NCBI GenBank assembly: GCA_945867435.1 | Contig: CAMBIK010000010.1 | Location: 1-38,714 of the forward strand | DNA length: 38,714 nt | From: Klebsiella pneumoniae | Lineage (GTDB): Bacteria; Myxococcota_A; UBA796; SXON01 | Reading direction: 5' to 3' | In this document: piece after piece, positions 16,406 through 24,473 of the stretch | Layout of the letters: the number at the start of each line of letters is the position of its first letter | Numbering within the stretch: position 1 is the stretch's first letter | The notes under the pieces: generated by a model | What the model saw: the letters and a program-made list of their open reading frames with translations, nothing else | The model's database searches: none | What the model was told of the DNA's origin: nothing | Translations under genes and position numbers: made by a program

Positions 16406-18160
16406 TCAGATGCGGCTGGCGACCCAACGCTTCACGCGTGCCTCCACGCGATCAAGCGGCAGGGCTCCACCCGTGAGCACGACGTCGTGGAAGCCTTTGA
16501 TGTCGAAGCGCGAGCCCAGTGCCGCTTCCGCCTCACGACGCATGCGCGCAAGTTCGAGCTGTCCGACCTTGTACCCCAACGCCTGGCCAGGCCAGGTAAG
16601 ATAGCGGTCCACCTCGTTTTCGATGTTGTTCCGAGCGAGCGGTGTATTGTCCAGCATGAACTGGATGGCTTGCTCCCGGGACCATCCCAGCGTGTGTACA
16701 CCCGTGTCGACGACCAGACGGGAGGCGCGCCAGGTATCGAAACCCAACATCCCCAGGCGGTCGAGATCGCCTGAGTACAAGCCCATTTCATCCGAGAGGC
16801 GCTCGGTGTAGAGGGCCCAGCCCTCGACAAAGGCGGTAAACCCAGCATTTTGTCGAAAGAGTGGCAGCGCGGCGGCCTCTACCGCCATGGCGATCTGCAG
16901 GTGATGACCCGGAATCGCTTCGTGGTAGGCCAATACTTCCGCATCAAAGCGCGTACGGGTCTCGGGCTGCCACGAGTTGACGTAGTACACGCCCGGCGCG
17001 GAGCCGTCGGGGGCCACCGGCCAATAATAGGCGATCGTCGTGTAGGGTGCCTCGTGGTCGGGGATCGGCTTCACGACGCATTTGCCCTTCGGGAGCACCC
17101 CGAAATAGTTGGGGATCGCGGCCTCGGCACGCGCCAACGCAGCGCGAGCGGTCGCCTCCACTTCCTCGCGTGTGGCGAAGCGGAGAGTCGGGTCGTCGCG
17201 AAGGCGCCCAAGCACGGCGGTCACTTCCGCCGTGCCCAAGGTCCGCTCGCCCAAGGCCGCCATCTCCGCGTGGATCCGTTTCAGCTCATCCAAGCCGGTC
17301 TGGTGGATTTCGGCCGGACTCCGCGAGGTGGTGGTCTCCTGCCGCGCGCGCGCCGCGTAGCAGGCAAGGCCACCGGGGAGCGCGGAGAGACCTTCCTGCC
17401 CGGCGCCACGAGCACGAGGAAGAACCTTTTGTTTGAGGAAGTCGCGGTACCGGATCAGCGCCTGTCGGACCGGGCCAGCGACCTCGGCCGCAAGGTCACC
17501 TTGAAGGTCGGTCTCCTGGACCGCTGACAAGTGGAGATGCGGATCCCGAAGCGGGGCGAGTAGAGCCTGCTTCTCCGTCGGCAGGGCCAGCTCCACGTCT
17601 ACCATCGCGATCACTTTTTCGACCGACACCCGATTGGCGACTCGCCCGGTGTCCAGCCCCCTCTGCAAGTTCGCGACCTCGGTATCGATGTACCGAGGCA
17701 GCGCCCGGTAGCGGGAAACCAAGGCTGCGACAGCCGGACCGTCCGGAAGCGGATGTTCCCTCCCCAGGTCCGCAGCGAAGGTGAACGCGTTGGTCCGCGC
17801 AGAAAACGACCAATCGGCGAACCGGCACGCCTCTACGGCAAGACCATCGCGCAGCTGCGTCACGAGCACGTCGCGGGTGAGTGCGTCGTTTTCGCCCAGC
17901 GACTTGAGCCGAGTGGCCCGCGCGAGGAAGCCCTCGTTTTGCGCCACCCGGCGAGCGCGTGCACCTTTTGAATTATCCTCGATCTGCGCGTCGAAGCGAT
18001 GATCGCCAAGCTGCGTGGCCCAGGTAGGCGAGCTGGCGACCGTAAACTCCCAGTGCGCCTCCAGCAGCGCCGCGAGTCGGGAGTCGGCAACACCTGCGGA
18101 AGCGGCCGGACGAACGGGAGGGGCGGCGGCAGACGCCATCACGAGCACCAGAATGAACAT
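16406..18160 (-). CDS. DUF885 family protein, probable metallopeptidase
   Basis: A 584-residue protein of the DUF885 family. The signature HEAIPGHH (residues 413-420) resembles an H-E-x-x-x-x-H zinc site, and the flanking TRFDAEVLAYHEAIPGHHLQ and FVEGWALYTERL segments are family-typical. The length is close to the usual 550-620. The ATG at 18160 gives a signal-peptide-like start (MFILVLVMASAAAPP), so export is likely; an in-frame GTG at 18199 would add 13 polar residues. It converges on the multicopper oxidase with only 3 bp between stops. It lies 78 bp downstream of the small membrane protein gene and may share its transcript. Some family members are reported or predicted peptidases; the substrate is unknown. 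Confidence 0.85.
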   Translation of the reverse strand: MFILVLVMASAAAPPVRPAASAGVADSRLAALLEAHWEFTVASSPTWATQLGDHRFDAQIEDNSKGARARRVAQNEGFLARATRLKSLGENDALTRDVLVTQLRDGLAVEACRFADWSFSARTNAFTFAADLGREHPLPDGPAVAALVSRYRALPRYIDTEVANLQRGLDTGRVANRVSVEKVIAMVDVELALPTEKQALLAPLRDPHLHLSAVQETDLQGDLAAEVAGPVRQALIRYRDFLKQKVLPRARGAGQEGLSALPGGLACYAARARQETTTSRSPAEIHQTGLDELKRIHAEMAALGERTLGTAEVTAVLGRLRDDPTLRFATREEVEATARAALARAEAAIPNYFGVLPKGKCVVKPIPDHEAPYTTIAYYWPVAPDGSAPGVYYVNSWQPETRTRFDAEVLAYHEAIPGHHLQIAMAVEAAALPLFRQNAGFTAFVEGWALYTERLSDEMGLYSGDLDRLGMLGFDTWRASRLVVDTGVHTLGWSREQAIQFMLDNTPLARNNIENEVDRYLTWPGQALGYKVGQLELARMRREAEAALGSRFDIKGFHDVVLTGGALPLDRVEARVKRWVASRI

Positions 18161-18238
18161 GCGCGCTACTAACGCTCCAGAAGCAGCGCTCTCCCCCACT
18201 CCGCCCAGCCGCAGAGCGGCCTCCGGCGGGTGGCGCGC

Positions 18239-18796
18239 TCAGGCCACAGGTAGGGAATTCAAAAAGACCCGACTGACCTTCACCCAGGCCACGCCTTCCT
18301 CGACGCGGTGCACGCGCAGCAGGTTCCACGTTCCCGCTGCGTAGGCGGTGAACGCCAGGAAAAGGGCGGAGCCAATCAGCATCGACACCGCCTGGGCTTC
18401 CGTGCGAAACGCCAACCCGACGATAAGCGCTGCGAACCAGATGGCGCCGATCACACCCAGAGCCCAGGCGCGCCTGCGCCGGCCAAGGTGGTGGGCCTCG
18501 CACAAACCGATGTCGACACGGACCTGGCGTCGTACACCGAGCATGACCGGCATCAGCAACATGTGTCCTACAACTGGAAGCGCGAAGGCCAGGATCAAGG
18601 CGACACGGGTCCAACGCGGATACCAAGCGGCTCGGGCATCCACCTGGGTCGCCGGCACCGCAACATTGCATTGCACGCAGCGGGGCGGCCACACGCACGC
18701 GACCGGCGTTCGCACATAGGCCCCGTCGCGAACCACACGCGGTGCGGGGCGTGGACGCCCAACTTCGGCAGCAGGGGGCAAAGGGTCGGGGCTCAC
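18239..18796 (-). CDS. Small membrane protein with a zinc-ribbon-like Cys pair
   Basis: A 185-residue hypothetical protein. Residues 30-50 hold TPVACVWPPRCVQCN, a C-x5-C-x2-C cluster, and a later LCEAHHLGRRRR could complete a metal site. Four hydrophobic segments follow or interleave: RVALILAFALPVVGHMLLMPV, ALGVIGAIWFAALIVGLAF, AVSMLIGSALFLAFTAYAAG, and a weaker final one. This order (short Cys motif, two spans, L-C-x-x-H-x-x-x-R-R, two spans) occurs in uncharacterised bacterial membrane proteins. The start is GTG; a GGGAG ribosome-binding site lies 6 bases before it, inside a small hairpin (18796-18808). Function unknown. Confidence 0.7.
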   Translation of the reverse strand: MSPDPLPPAAEVGRPRPAPRVVRDGAYVRTPVACVWPPRCVQCNVAVPATQVDARAAWYPRWTRVALILAFALPVVGHMLLMPVMLGVRRQVRVDIGLCEAHHLGRRRRAWALGVIGAIWFAALIVGLAFRTEAQAVSMLIGSALFLAFTAYAAGTWNLLRVHRVEEGVAWVKVSRVFLNSLPVA

Positions 18797-18854
18797 GGGA
18801 AACTCCCGAGCCTCCGAACGATACCACAGTGCGGCCGCCGCTCCGGGCGGCGGT
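18796..18854. promoter_or_regulatory. Divergent spacer with two perfect inverted repeats
   Basis: CGGGA/TCCCG (18796-18800 and 18804-18808) abuts the GTG of the leftward gene and contains its GGGAG ribosome-binding site. CCGCCG/CGGCGG (18835-18840 and 18848-18853, 7-base loop) lies 14 bases before the ATG of the rightward lipoprotein gene. Both could form RNA hairpins in the respective leaders. A regulatory role is inferred only. Confidence 0.35.
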
Positions 18855-18867
18855 TAGCCTCCGTGCC

Positions 18868-20109
18868 ATGTTGCTCCTCTTTCTGCTCGGTTGTGTCGAA
18901 GATGCGCCCCAAGCACCCGAAGACGGAGGGGACAGCTCGGACCGCTTCGGAGGGGAGAACGCAGTCAGGGTGACCTCTCCGAGCAACGGCGAAACCGTCG
19001 CCACCGCATTCACCCTGCACTATCGGGCGGGGTCGGGAGTGCAGTCGCTGGTGCTGCTCGCCGATGGGCTGTCCGTACACGAGATTCCGGGCGACCTCAA
19101 GGCAGAAGGCGAGATCGCGGTCACGCTCGAGGAAGGAAAACCCATGTTGCGACTGGTAGGGTACGGCCCCGATGGCGCGGAGCTCAGCCACGACGACCTG
19201 ACCGTCAGGGTGTCCGACTCCGGCCCCTGGGTCACCATCACCAGCCCCTCAGACGGCGCAAATGTCGCGAACCCCGTGACTTTTTCCGTCTCATCCTCGG
19301 CCGACCTGGGCAGCGTGGACCTGCTGGCCGACGGGTGGCCCATCGGCACCGTGAACACCGAAGGCGATGGCGAGGGGCAGCTCACCTACGCGTTTTCCGG
19401 AACGGGCTACGCGCGAGAGATCGTGGCCCAATCGGCAGATGGTGCGGCCACCGACCGAATCTCCCTCACGGTCGAGCCCGAAGAAGTCCCCGTCGCATCT
19501 GACTTCAACGCGCTCGTCGTGGCGTACTTGGAGTCGTACCCGACCGATGGGTCCCACGGCTACTATTGGCCGTCCGGCTCGGATTGGTCAGGCACAACCC
19601 GTGATATCTGGTATCTAGATGAACTGGTGGCCGAGGGCGACCCCGAAGGGCGCTGCTATTGCGTCGGCCTTACCTGGGAAGTGTACATGCGAGCCTGGGA
19701 AGAGGTCGACAAGTCCACGGGCGGGGATGGATCGATCAACGGGCTGAGCGTCGATGATCTCATCACCTTCCGCGGGGATTGGTTCGTGAGAGAGTTGGAT
19801 GGCGCGGGTCCGAGCGTCGCCATGGAAAACTACGGGATCGGCGAAGAGATCACGGATGTGAGCAAGCTTCGGCCCGGCGACTTTGTCCAGTTCTGGCGGC
19901 ACAGCGGGAGCGGTCACAACGTGATCTTCGTGGATTGGCTGCTCGATGGCACCGACATCGTCGGCGTGGAGTACTGGTCCACGCAATCCAGCACCGACGG
20001 CATCGGCTACAACAGCGAACGCTTCGGCTCGTCGGGCTCTACGATCGACCGGAACCTCGTCTACGCGGGCAGGGGCTGGATGCCGACCGAATGGGAAGGG
20101 TGGCGATGA
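18868..20109 (+). CDS. Lipoprotein with Ig-like repeats and a Cys-peptidase-like C-terminal domain
   Basis: A 413-residue predicted lipoprotein (very short signal MLLLFLLGC, C9). Two beta-sandwich repeats follow: VTSPSNGETVATAFTLHY and ITSPSDGANVANPVTFSV, each continuing into a V-x-L-L-A-D-G strand, as in bacterial Ig-like domains. The C-terminal roughly 200 residues contain RCYCVGLTWEVY (C265 a candidate nucleophile), LRPGDFVQFWR and SGHNVIFVDW (H350), the order Cys ... R-P-G-D-x-V-x-F ... G-H-x-x-x-x-x seen in NlpC/P60- and CHAP-like cysteine hydrolases that cut peptidoglycan. This assignment rests on motif order only. The ATG at 18868 is the only in-frame start that gives a lipobox. It is monocistronic and converges on the SRPBCC gene. 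Likely surface anchored; substrate unknown. Confidence 0.72.
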   Translation: MLLLFLLGCVEDAPQAPEDGGDSSDRFGGENAVRVTSPSNGETVATAFTLHYRAGSGVQSLVLLADGLSVHEIPGDLKAEGEIAVTLEEGKPMLRLVGYGPDGAELSHDDLTVRVSDSGPWVTITSPSDGANVANPVTFSVSSSADLGSVDLLADGWPIGTVNTEGDGEGQLTYAFSGTGYAREIVAQSADGAATDRISLTVEPEEVPVASDFNALVVAYLESYPTDGSHGYYWPSGSDWSGTTRDIWYLDELVAEGDPEGRCYCVGLTWEVYMRAWEEVDKSTGGDGSINGLSVDDLITFRGDWFVRELDGAGPSVAMENYGIGEEITDVSKLRPGDFVQFWRHSGSGHNVIFVDWLLDGTDIVGVEYWSTQSSTDGIGYNSERFGSSGSTIDRNLVYAGRGWMPTEWEGWR

Positions 20110-20118
20110 CCGCCGGGA

Positions 20119-20132
20119 CGTAGGGACCTACG
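20119..20132. terminator. Possible bidirectional hairpin between convergent genes
   Basis: CGTAGG (20119-20124) and CCTACG (20127-20132) form a perfect inverted repeat in the 18-bp gap between two convergent stops, overlapping the end of the minus-strand gene. There is no T-tract, so termination activity is uncertain. Confidence 0.3.
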
Positions 20133-20541
20133 GCAGAACGCCCAAGATCGCGCGCATGTGCACGAAGTAGTACGTCTCCCATCCGGCCCTGTAGGTGTCA
20201 GCCGTGCCCGCCGGCAGATCGGTTTGCCGAAGCGTGAGCCGGGTGCCTTTTCCCTCGGGCTCCAGGAGCAGCTCCAGCCGACTGTCAGGGTCGGTAGCCC
20301 CGAAGTCAGACGTTCGCCAGCTCTGTACGATGCGGCCCGGCGGCTCGAGCACCAGGGTCGTACCCTCGATGTAGCCATTCCAGGAGCTGAACATCTCGCC
20401 GACCTTCGGCTCCACGATGGCTTCCGCCCCGCCGGTAAAAGCGGCGTGGCCGACGGGATGCAACCACATGGAGTAGAGCTTTGCGGGCGGCGCGGCGAAC
20501 CGCTCAACGAGTTCGAACGATTCACGAGGCTTCGGGCGCAT
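20128..20541 (-). CDS. AHSA1/SRPBCC domain protein
   Basis: A 137-residue protein of the SRPBCC/AHSA1 (activator of Hsp90 ATPase-like) helix-grip family. Visible family features are ERFAAPPAKLYSMWLHPVGHAAFTGG near the start (the common v-x-A-p-p-x-x-v-y-x-a-l-t-d-x-x-x-x-x-x-F-T-G), GEMFSSWNGYIEGTTLVLEPP, RIVQSWRTSDF and the late TRLTLRQTDLP. No signal peptide, so probably cytosolic. The ATG at 20541 follows AGGGGC; a TTG at 20580 would add 13 residues unlike the family. It is transcribed away from the porin gene, from a 41-bp divergent spacer. Such proteins bind small hydrophobic ligands; the partner here is unknown. Confidence 0.85.
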   Translation of the reverse strand: MRPKPRESFELVERFAAPPAKLYSMWLHPVGHAAFTGGAEAIVEPKVGEMFSSWNGYIEGTTLVLEPPGRIVQSWRTSDFGATDPDSRLELLLEPEGKGTRLTLRQTDLPAGTADTYRAGWETYYFVHMRAILGVLP

Positions 20542-20582
20542 GCCCCTGCTGTATTCCCCGCACGATGGGTTAGCACCCAACG

Positions 20583-22040
20583 ATGCTGCTCCTCGTCGCG
20601 ACGTCCCTTGCCGCCTCCCTGGACAATCTCGAGATCGGCGGCCCCTGGGGCTCGCCCACCTCCACCGACGGCACCGCAGGATGGTGGCAACCTGCCGGCT
20701 TCGCGGTCGGGAAAGGCACTCAGTTCGACCTGGAGATCGCCTACGAGGATGCCACGATCACCTTCGACCGCGACGAACCCAACGGCGGCGGGGACACCTA
20801 CAAGCTCGGCGGAACGCCACCCTATCTCGGCATCGCGAGCAACCTGGGCAAGGCGGGGCCCGGAAACCTGGGTGTGGGGCTGGTCTTTGCGCTGCCGTTC
20901 ATCCGAGGGGGAACCGAGGTAAATCCGCCGGGGGTGGGGCGCTACCACATGATCGATGGCGACAGCAAGACCATGTGGATCGGGGCCGGCGTGGCCTACG
21001 ACATCAAGAATGTGGTCAGCGTGGGCGTCACTGGAGCGCTCGTCCACAACACGTGGGCCGCCGTGGTGGACCAGGACAGCCTCCCCGACATGCGTGCGGC
21101 GATGCTGGCGGGGGGCGGCGAAGCGCTGATGAACGCCTACACCGAAGAAGACTTGGAGAACCCTGACTATGCAGCCCATCTCGACTTCGGGGGGCCGAGC
21201 GGCGGGCTGAGCGGCAACGGAGAGCTGTCCGGCGACGCCTTCTCGTTTTCCGCAGGCGTGTTGGTGCATCCCAACGACCGGTTTTCGGTCGGCGTCACCT
21301 ATGTACACAGCACGGTGGTCGAGAACACGGGGCCCGTGACCATCGATTTCGGCTGTCCCCCCGCCGATACCGACCCGTTTGGGCAGCTCATCGCCAGCAC
21401 CCGCGGGCTGTGCGACACCACGGTCGAAGGCGATGGCTACATCGGCTACACCCTCCCCCGCCGTGTCAACCTCGGCATCATGGTCAAGCCGATCGACCGA
21501 TTGCGCCTGGAAGCGATGGGTGGCTGGGTACAATGGAGCCAATACGAGGATTTTCACATCAAGGTGAGCAACACCGATGTGGAGGGCAGCACCGAGGAAA
21601 ACACCGCCGAAGCCAAGGCTCTGGTGGAACAAACCCGCGACTGGGCCCGGGCGAACCAGGACAGCTTCTGGGCGGCGCTCGACGGCAAGGTGCGGGTAGG
21701 CAAGCGCTGGACCGTGGGGGCCCGTTACTGGTTCGACAAGGCCGCAGTCCCCGACGAGGCGCTCTCCACGAACAACTGGGATGCCGACGTACACATGGTC
21801 TCGGGCCTGCTGGCCTATCGCCCGGCGGAGTTCCTTCAGATCGGTCTCAGCTACACCCACCACTTCGTCGCGGAACGCGACGTGAGCACGTCGCAGTTCG
21901 ACAACGTGCTGGTGACCACCGATGCCGACGACCGCTATCGCTACCCGCACGCCAACGGCGTGTACGGCGGCAGCATCGACCGCATCGGGCTTCAGATCCG
22001 CGGCAACTTCGGGGCATCGGGAGCGGGCAAGAAGCCGTAG
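20583..22040 (+). CDS. FadL/OmpP1-like outer-membrane porin
   Basis: A 485-residue protein with a short signal peptide (MLLLVATSLAAS) and repeated amphipathic beta-strand pattern to the end, as expected for an outer-membrane beta barrel. TAGWWQPAGFAVGKG resembles the N-P-A-G plug segment of FadL/TodX hydrophobic-compound transporters, and LGVGLVFALPF, NDRFSVGVTYVHST, RVNLGIMVKPIDRLRLEA and PAEFLQIGLSYTHHFV match the alternating strands of that family (S-V-G-V-x-Y-x-S is typical). The last residues are not the usual aromatic end (the protein ends GASGAGKKP), which is odd for a barrel assembled by Bam. It starts just after a small perfect hairpin (20566-20579). It probably moves hydrophobic substrates; specificity unknown. 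Confidence 0.75.
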   Translation: MLLLVATSLAASLDNLEIGGPWGSPTSTDGTAGWWQPAGFAVGKGTQFDLEIAYEDATITFDRDEPNGGGDTYKLGGTPPYLGIASNLGKAGPGNLGVGLVFALPFIRGGTEVNPPGVGRYHMIDGDSKTMWIGAGVAYDIKNVVSVGVTGALVHNTWAAVVDQDSLPDMRAAMLAGGGEALMNAYTEEDLENPDYAAHLDFGGPSGGLSGNGELSGDAFSFSAGVLVHPNDRFSVGVTYVHSTVVENTGPVTIDFGCPPADTDPFGQLIASTRGLCDTTVEGDGYIGYTLPRRVNLGIMVKPIDRLRLEAMGGWVQWSQYEDFHIKVSNTDVEGSTEENTAEAKALVEQTRDWARANQDSFWAALDGKVRVGKRWTVGARYWFDKAAVPDEALSTNNWDADVHMVSGLLAYRPAEFLQIGLSYTHHFVAERDVSTSQFDNVLVTTDADDRYRYPHANGVYGGSIDRIGLQIRGNFGASGAGKKP

Positions 22041-22047
22041 GCGTGGC

Positions 22048-23640
22048 TTAGGGAGGCGCGGGTACTGGATCCGGCAACGAGGCTTCCTCCGCCGCGGCCT
22101 TCTCCTTGGCCTTCTTCATCATCTCCTCCATCGTGAGCGGGCGGTCCAACGGGACCGCGGCGTCTGCCTCTCCCGCCTTCTCCTTGGCCTTCTTCATCAT
22201 CTCCTCCATCGTGAGCGGGCGGTCCAACGGGACCGCCTCACCTCCCTCTGAAGGCGTTGCCTCTACCGGCGCGGCATTCTCCTCCACCACGGCCGGCTTT
22301 CCATCCCACGGGAAGTCCGCCTCCACGGTCTTGCCGTCGCGCCACGCGAGAGGCCCGAGCGAGATGATCGGCACATAGATCAACACGAGCAGCGCCCCGC
22401 AGATGATCGCCAGCGTCGGCACGATGGCCTTGGCCACCTCCACGAAGGGCTGGCGGAACAAGGCCGCGGCCACGAACAAGTTGGTCGCAACCGGCGGTGC
22501 CAAATACCCGATCTCCATGTTCACCACGAACACGATGCCGAAATGGATCGGGTCGATGCCGTAGTGGTTGATAGCCACAGGTGCGAGGATCGGGGCGAAA
22601 ACCAGCGTGGCGGAGATGCTGTCCATCAGCGCGCCCAGCACGATGAGGATCAGATTGGTGAACAGCATGAACTGCCAGGCCGGCATGTCCGCCTGCTCCA
22701 CCCACGCGCGAATCCTGTCGGGTGCTTCCATCTCGGCAAGAAAGTCATTGAGCCCGAAAGCCAGGATCACGATGAGGATCAGGCTCCCGATCAGGGTCGA
22801 GGCTTCGACCAGGATGCTCGGGAGTTTCCCGAAGGCGACGTCGCCGTGGGCGAGCGTCGAAATCAGCACAGCGGCAGCGAAGGCGACCGCACCCGCCTGC
22901 GTGGGCGTGAAAAGTCCACCGTAAATGCCACCCAGCACGATCACCGGCAACGTGAGCGCCCAGGCCGCGCCCTTGAACGCCTTCCACAAGTCCGACGCGC
23001 TGAACGGAGATCGCGAACCCGGCACCTTCAGACCCACCCAAATGGCGTAGATGGCGAGGAGTCCGGCGATGAACAGCGCTGGAACGAGGCCTGCAAAGAA
23101 GAGCTCCGCAGGGTCGACCTGCGCCGCGCCCTGCACGCTGATCGCGTAGATCAGCATCGAGATGGCTGGTGGGATCATGCAGCCCAGTGAACCCGCGGAA
23201 GTGAGGATGCCGATGGCGAAGCGCTTGGGGTAGCCGCTGTCGACCAGCGCCGGGTACATCACGGCCCCCACCGCGACCAGCGTTACCGGCGAGCTCCCCG
23301 AGACCGCGGCAAACACGATGCAGGCAACGATGCTGGCTACGGCGAGACCGCCCGGCATCCACCCCACAAGCGCTCGCGCCAGCGCAGTCATTCGGTGGGC
23401 GATCCCCCCCTTGGTCATGATGCTGCCGGCCGCGACGAAGAAGGGGATCGACAAGAAAACGTCCTTCGTCGTCAGCGACTCCATCTTGGTCACGATGCGG
23501 CCAAGCTGGGCCAGGGTCGATTGGGTGGAATCGACCCAAAGCATGAAGCACATCGCGGTGGCGACACCAACCACCACGAAGAGACGACTGCCGAGCAGCG
23601 CCAGCGCCACGATCGTGGCGCTCAGGATGAGCCCGTTCAT
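22048..23640 (-). CDS. dctM: TRAP transporter large permease DctM with repeated C-terminal tail
   Basis: A 530-residue protein; residues 1-435 are a typical DctM (about 430 residues) with roughly a dozen spans and family motifs such as FVAAGSIMTKGGIAHRM, VSGSSPVTLVAVGAVMYPAL, SAGSLGCMIPPAISMLIYA and MEIGYLAPPVATNLFVAAAL. It imports a carboxylic acid using the Na+ gradient, together with DctQ and the binding protein DctP. The extra roughly 90-residue cytoplasmic tail is hydrophilic and holds a 26-residue unit twice (VPLDRPLTMEEMMKKAKEKA), coded by a 62-bp direct repeat. The ATG overlaps the dctQ stop by 4 bp (ATGA). The tail is not part of the known family core; it may bind a cytoplasmic partner. 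Confidence 0.92.
   Translation of the reverse strand: MNGLILSATIVALALLGSRLFVVVGVATAMCFMLWVDSTQSTLAQLGRIVTKMESLTTKDVFLSIPFFVAAGSIMTKGGIAHRMTALARALVGWMPGGLAVASIVACIVFAAVSGSSPVTLVAVGAVMYPALVDSGYPKRFAIGILTSAGSLGCMIPPAISMLIYAISVQGAAQVDPAELFFAGLVPALFIAGLLAIYAIWVGLKVPGSRSPFSASDLWKAFKGAAWALTLPVIVLGGIYGGLFTPTQAGAVAFAAAVLISTLAHGDVAFGKLPSILVEASTLIGSLILIVILAFGLNDFLAEMEAPDRIRAWVEQADMPAWQFMLFTNLILIVLGALMDSISATLVFAPILAPVAINHYGIDPIHFGIVFVVNMEIGYLAPPVATNLFVAAALFRQPFVEVAKAIVPTLAIICGALLVLIYVPIISLGPLAWRDGKTVEADFPWDGKPAVVEENAAPVEATPSEGGEAVPLDRPLTMEEMMKKAKEKAGEADAAVPLDRPLTMEEMMKKAKEKAAAEEASLPDPVPAPP
22097..22236 (-). repeat. Tandem 62-bp direct repeat coding the DctM tail
   Basis: Bases 22097-22158 and 22175-22236 are identical by eye over 62 bp with a period of 78 bp (26 codons). 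They encode two copies of a charged, helix-prone unit (VPLDRPLTMEEMMKKAKEKA). Identity at the DNA level points to a recent in-frame duplication or strong gene conversion. Confidence 0.9.
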
Positions 23641-24416
23641 GCCTTCACCTCGTCTTCGAGCCCGAGCATGCGCAGCGTGTCATCGCCGTCCAGCGCCTGC
23701 CACCCCGACCACACCTTGACCCCCTCCAGGGCAAAGCGAAACGCAAGCACAAGGCTCCCGAAGGGGATGGCGGCCATCACGAGCCACTTCGGGATTCGGG
23801 TCCCCGTCACGATGCCGCCGTACCCTTCAGACACCAGCCAATCGTCAAGGTGGCCCGAAATATGGTCGTCCCCCGTACCGACCCCGAAAATCGAACGCAC
23901 CCCCAGCACCACGAGCAACACACAGAACAGGGCCGTGACGAAGTGACCGATGGCTGCGGCCTTTGGCGCGAGGTGGGCCGGCCACAGCTTGCTTCCCACA
24001 TCCAGCGCGAGATGGCGCCGCTGGTACGCCGCCAGGCACGCACCCAGCATCCCCACCCAAAGCGTGAGCGCGAGGGCCACCTTCAGCGACCAGCTCGGGG
24101 CGGGGAGAGTAGCGAACCCTGCCAAGAAGACTCCGAACCCGAGTCCAACGCCCAACGCCTTTGGCAGCACATGGCTGCCGTCCCGGGTAAGCAGCCCCAG
24201 GCCGGTCAGGACTGCGACGGCGAGCCCCCCCCACACGGGCACGGCCGCGGCGCCGAGTGCCGCTTCGACCCCATCAGGCACCAGCGGGCTGTTGGTTCCA
24301 CTCAGCCCGTGCAGAACATCGAGGAAAACCACCAACCCCATCACCGCGAGCATCGCGGCCACGGCGCGCTTCTCCTGAACGTACATCCATGCATCCACAC
24401 GATCGAGCAACTGCAT
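23637..24416 (-). CDS. dctQ: TRAP transporter small permease DctQ
   Basis: A 259-residue membrane protein between dctP and dctM, as in TRAP operons. It has the DctQ hallmark ACLAAYQRRHLALDVGSKLWP (x-A-x-x-x-R-x-H-I-x-v-D) in mid-protein and ends with two spans. It is longer than the usual 160-200 residues: an insertion of two or three spans (VPVWGGLAVAVLTGLGLL, LGVGLGFGVFLAGFATLP) separates the first span (AMLAVMGLVVFLDVL) from the core, a feature seen in the large-DctQ subgroup. The start is 57 bp after the dctP stop. It joins DctM in the membrane complex that receives substrate from DctP. Confidence 0.87.
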   Translation of the reverse strand: MQLLDRVDAWMYVQEKRAVAAMLAVMGLVVFLDVLHGLSGTNSPLVPDGVEAALGAAAVPVWGGLAVAVLTGLGLLTRDGSHVLPKALGVGLGFGVFLAGFATLPAPSWSLKVALALTLWVGMLGACLAAYQRRHLALDVGSKLWPAHLAPKAAAIGHFVTALFCVLLVVLGVRSIFGVGTGDDHISGHLDDWLVSEGYGGIVTGTRIPKWLVMAAIPFGSLVLAFRFALEGVKVWSGWQALDGDDTLRMLGLEDEVKA

Positions 24417-24418
24417 GA

Positions 24419-24442
24419 AGACTCCGCCGGCTGCGGGAGTCT
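24419..24442 (-). promoter_or_regulatory. Hairpin between dctP and dctQ
   Basis: AGACTCC (24419-24425) and GGAGTCT (24436-24442) form a perfect 7-bp stem with a 10-base loop in the 57-bp dctP-dctQ gap. There is no U-run. Hairpins at this place often stabilise the transcript of the abundant binding protein or attenuate the permease genes. That is known for other binding-protein operons and inferred here. Confidence 0.45.
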
Positions 24443-24473
24443 ATCTCAACTGCCCCGCACGAACGGTCCGCGA

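Noticed and set aside
20566-20579. TGGGT/ACCCA hairpin just before the porin ATG as a regulatory element
   Set aside because: A perfect but short 5-bp stem with no ribosome-binding site inside it; likely by chance in GC-rich DNA without further evidence.
20061-21950. 629-codon minus-strand frame over the porin and the SRPBCC gene
   Set aside because: It covers a clear plus-strand beta-barrel gene and reads through the SRPBCC gene in another frame.
22032-22049. AAGCC/GGCTT inverted repeat between the convergent porin and dctM genes as a terminator
   Set aside because: Only five pairs with an 8-base loop, overlapping both coding ends and lacking a T-run; too weak to call.
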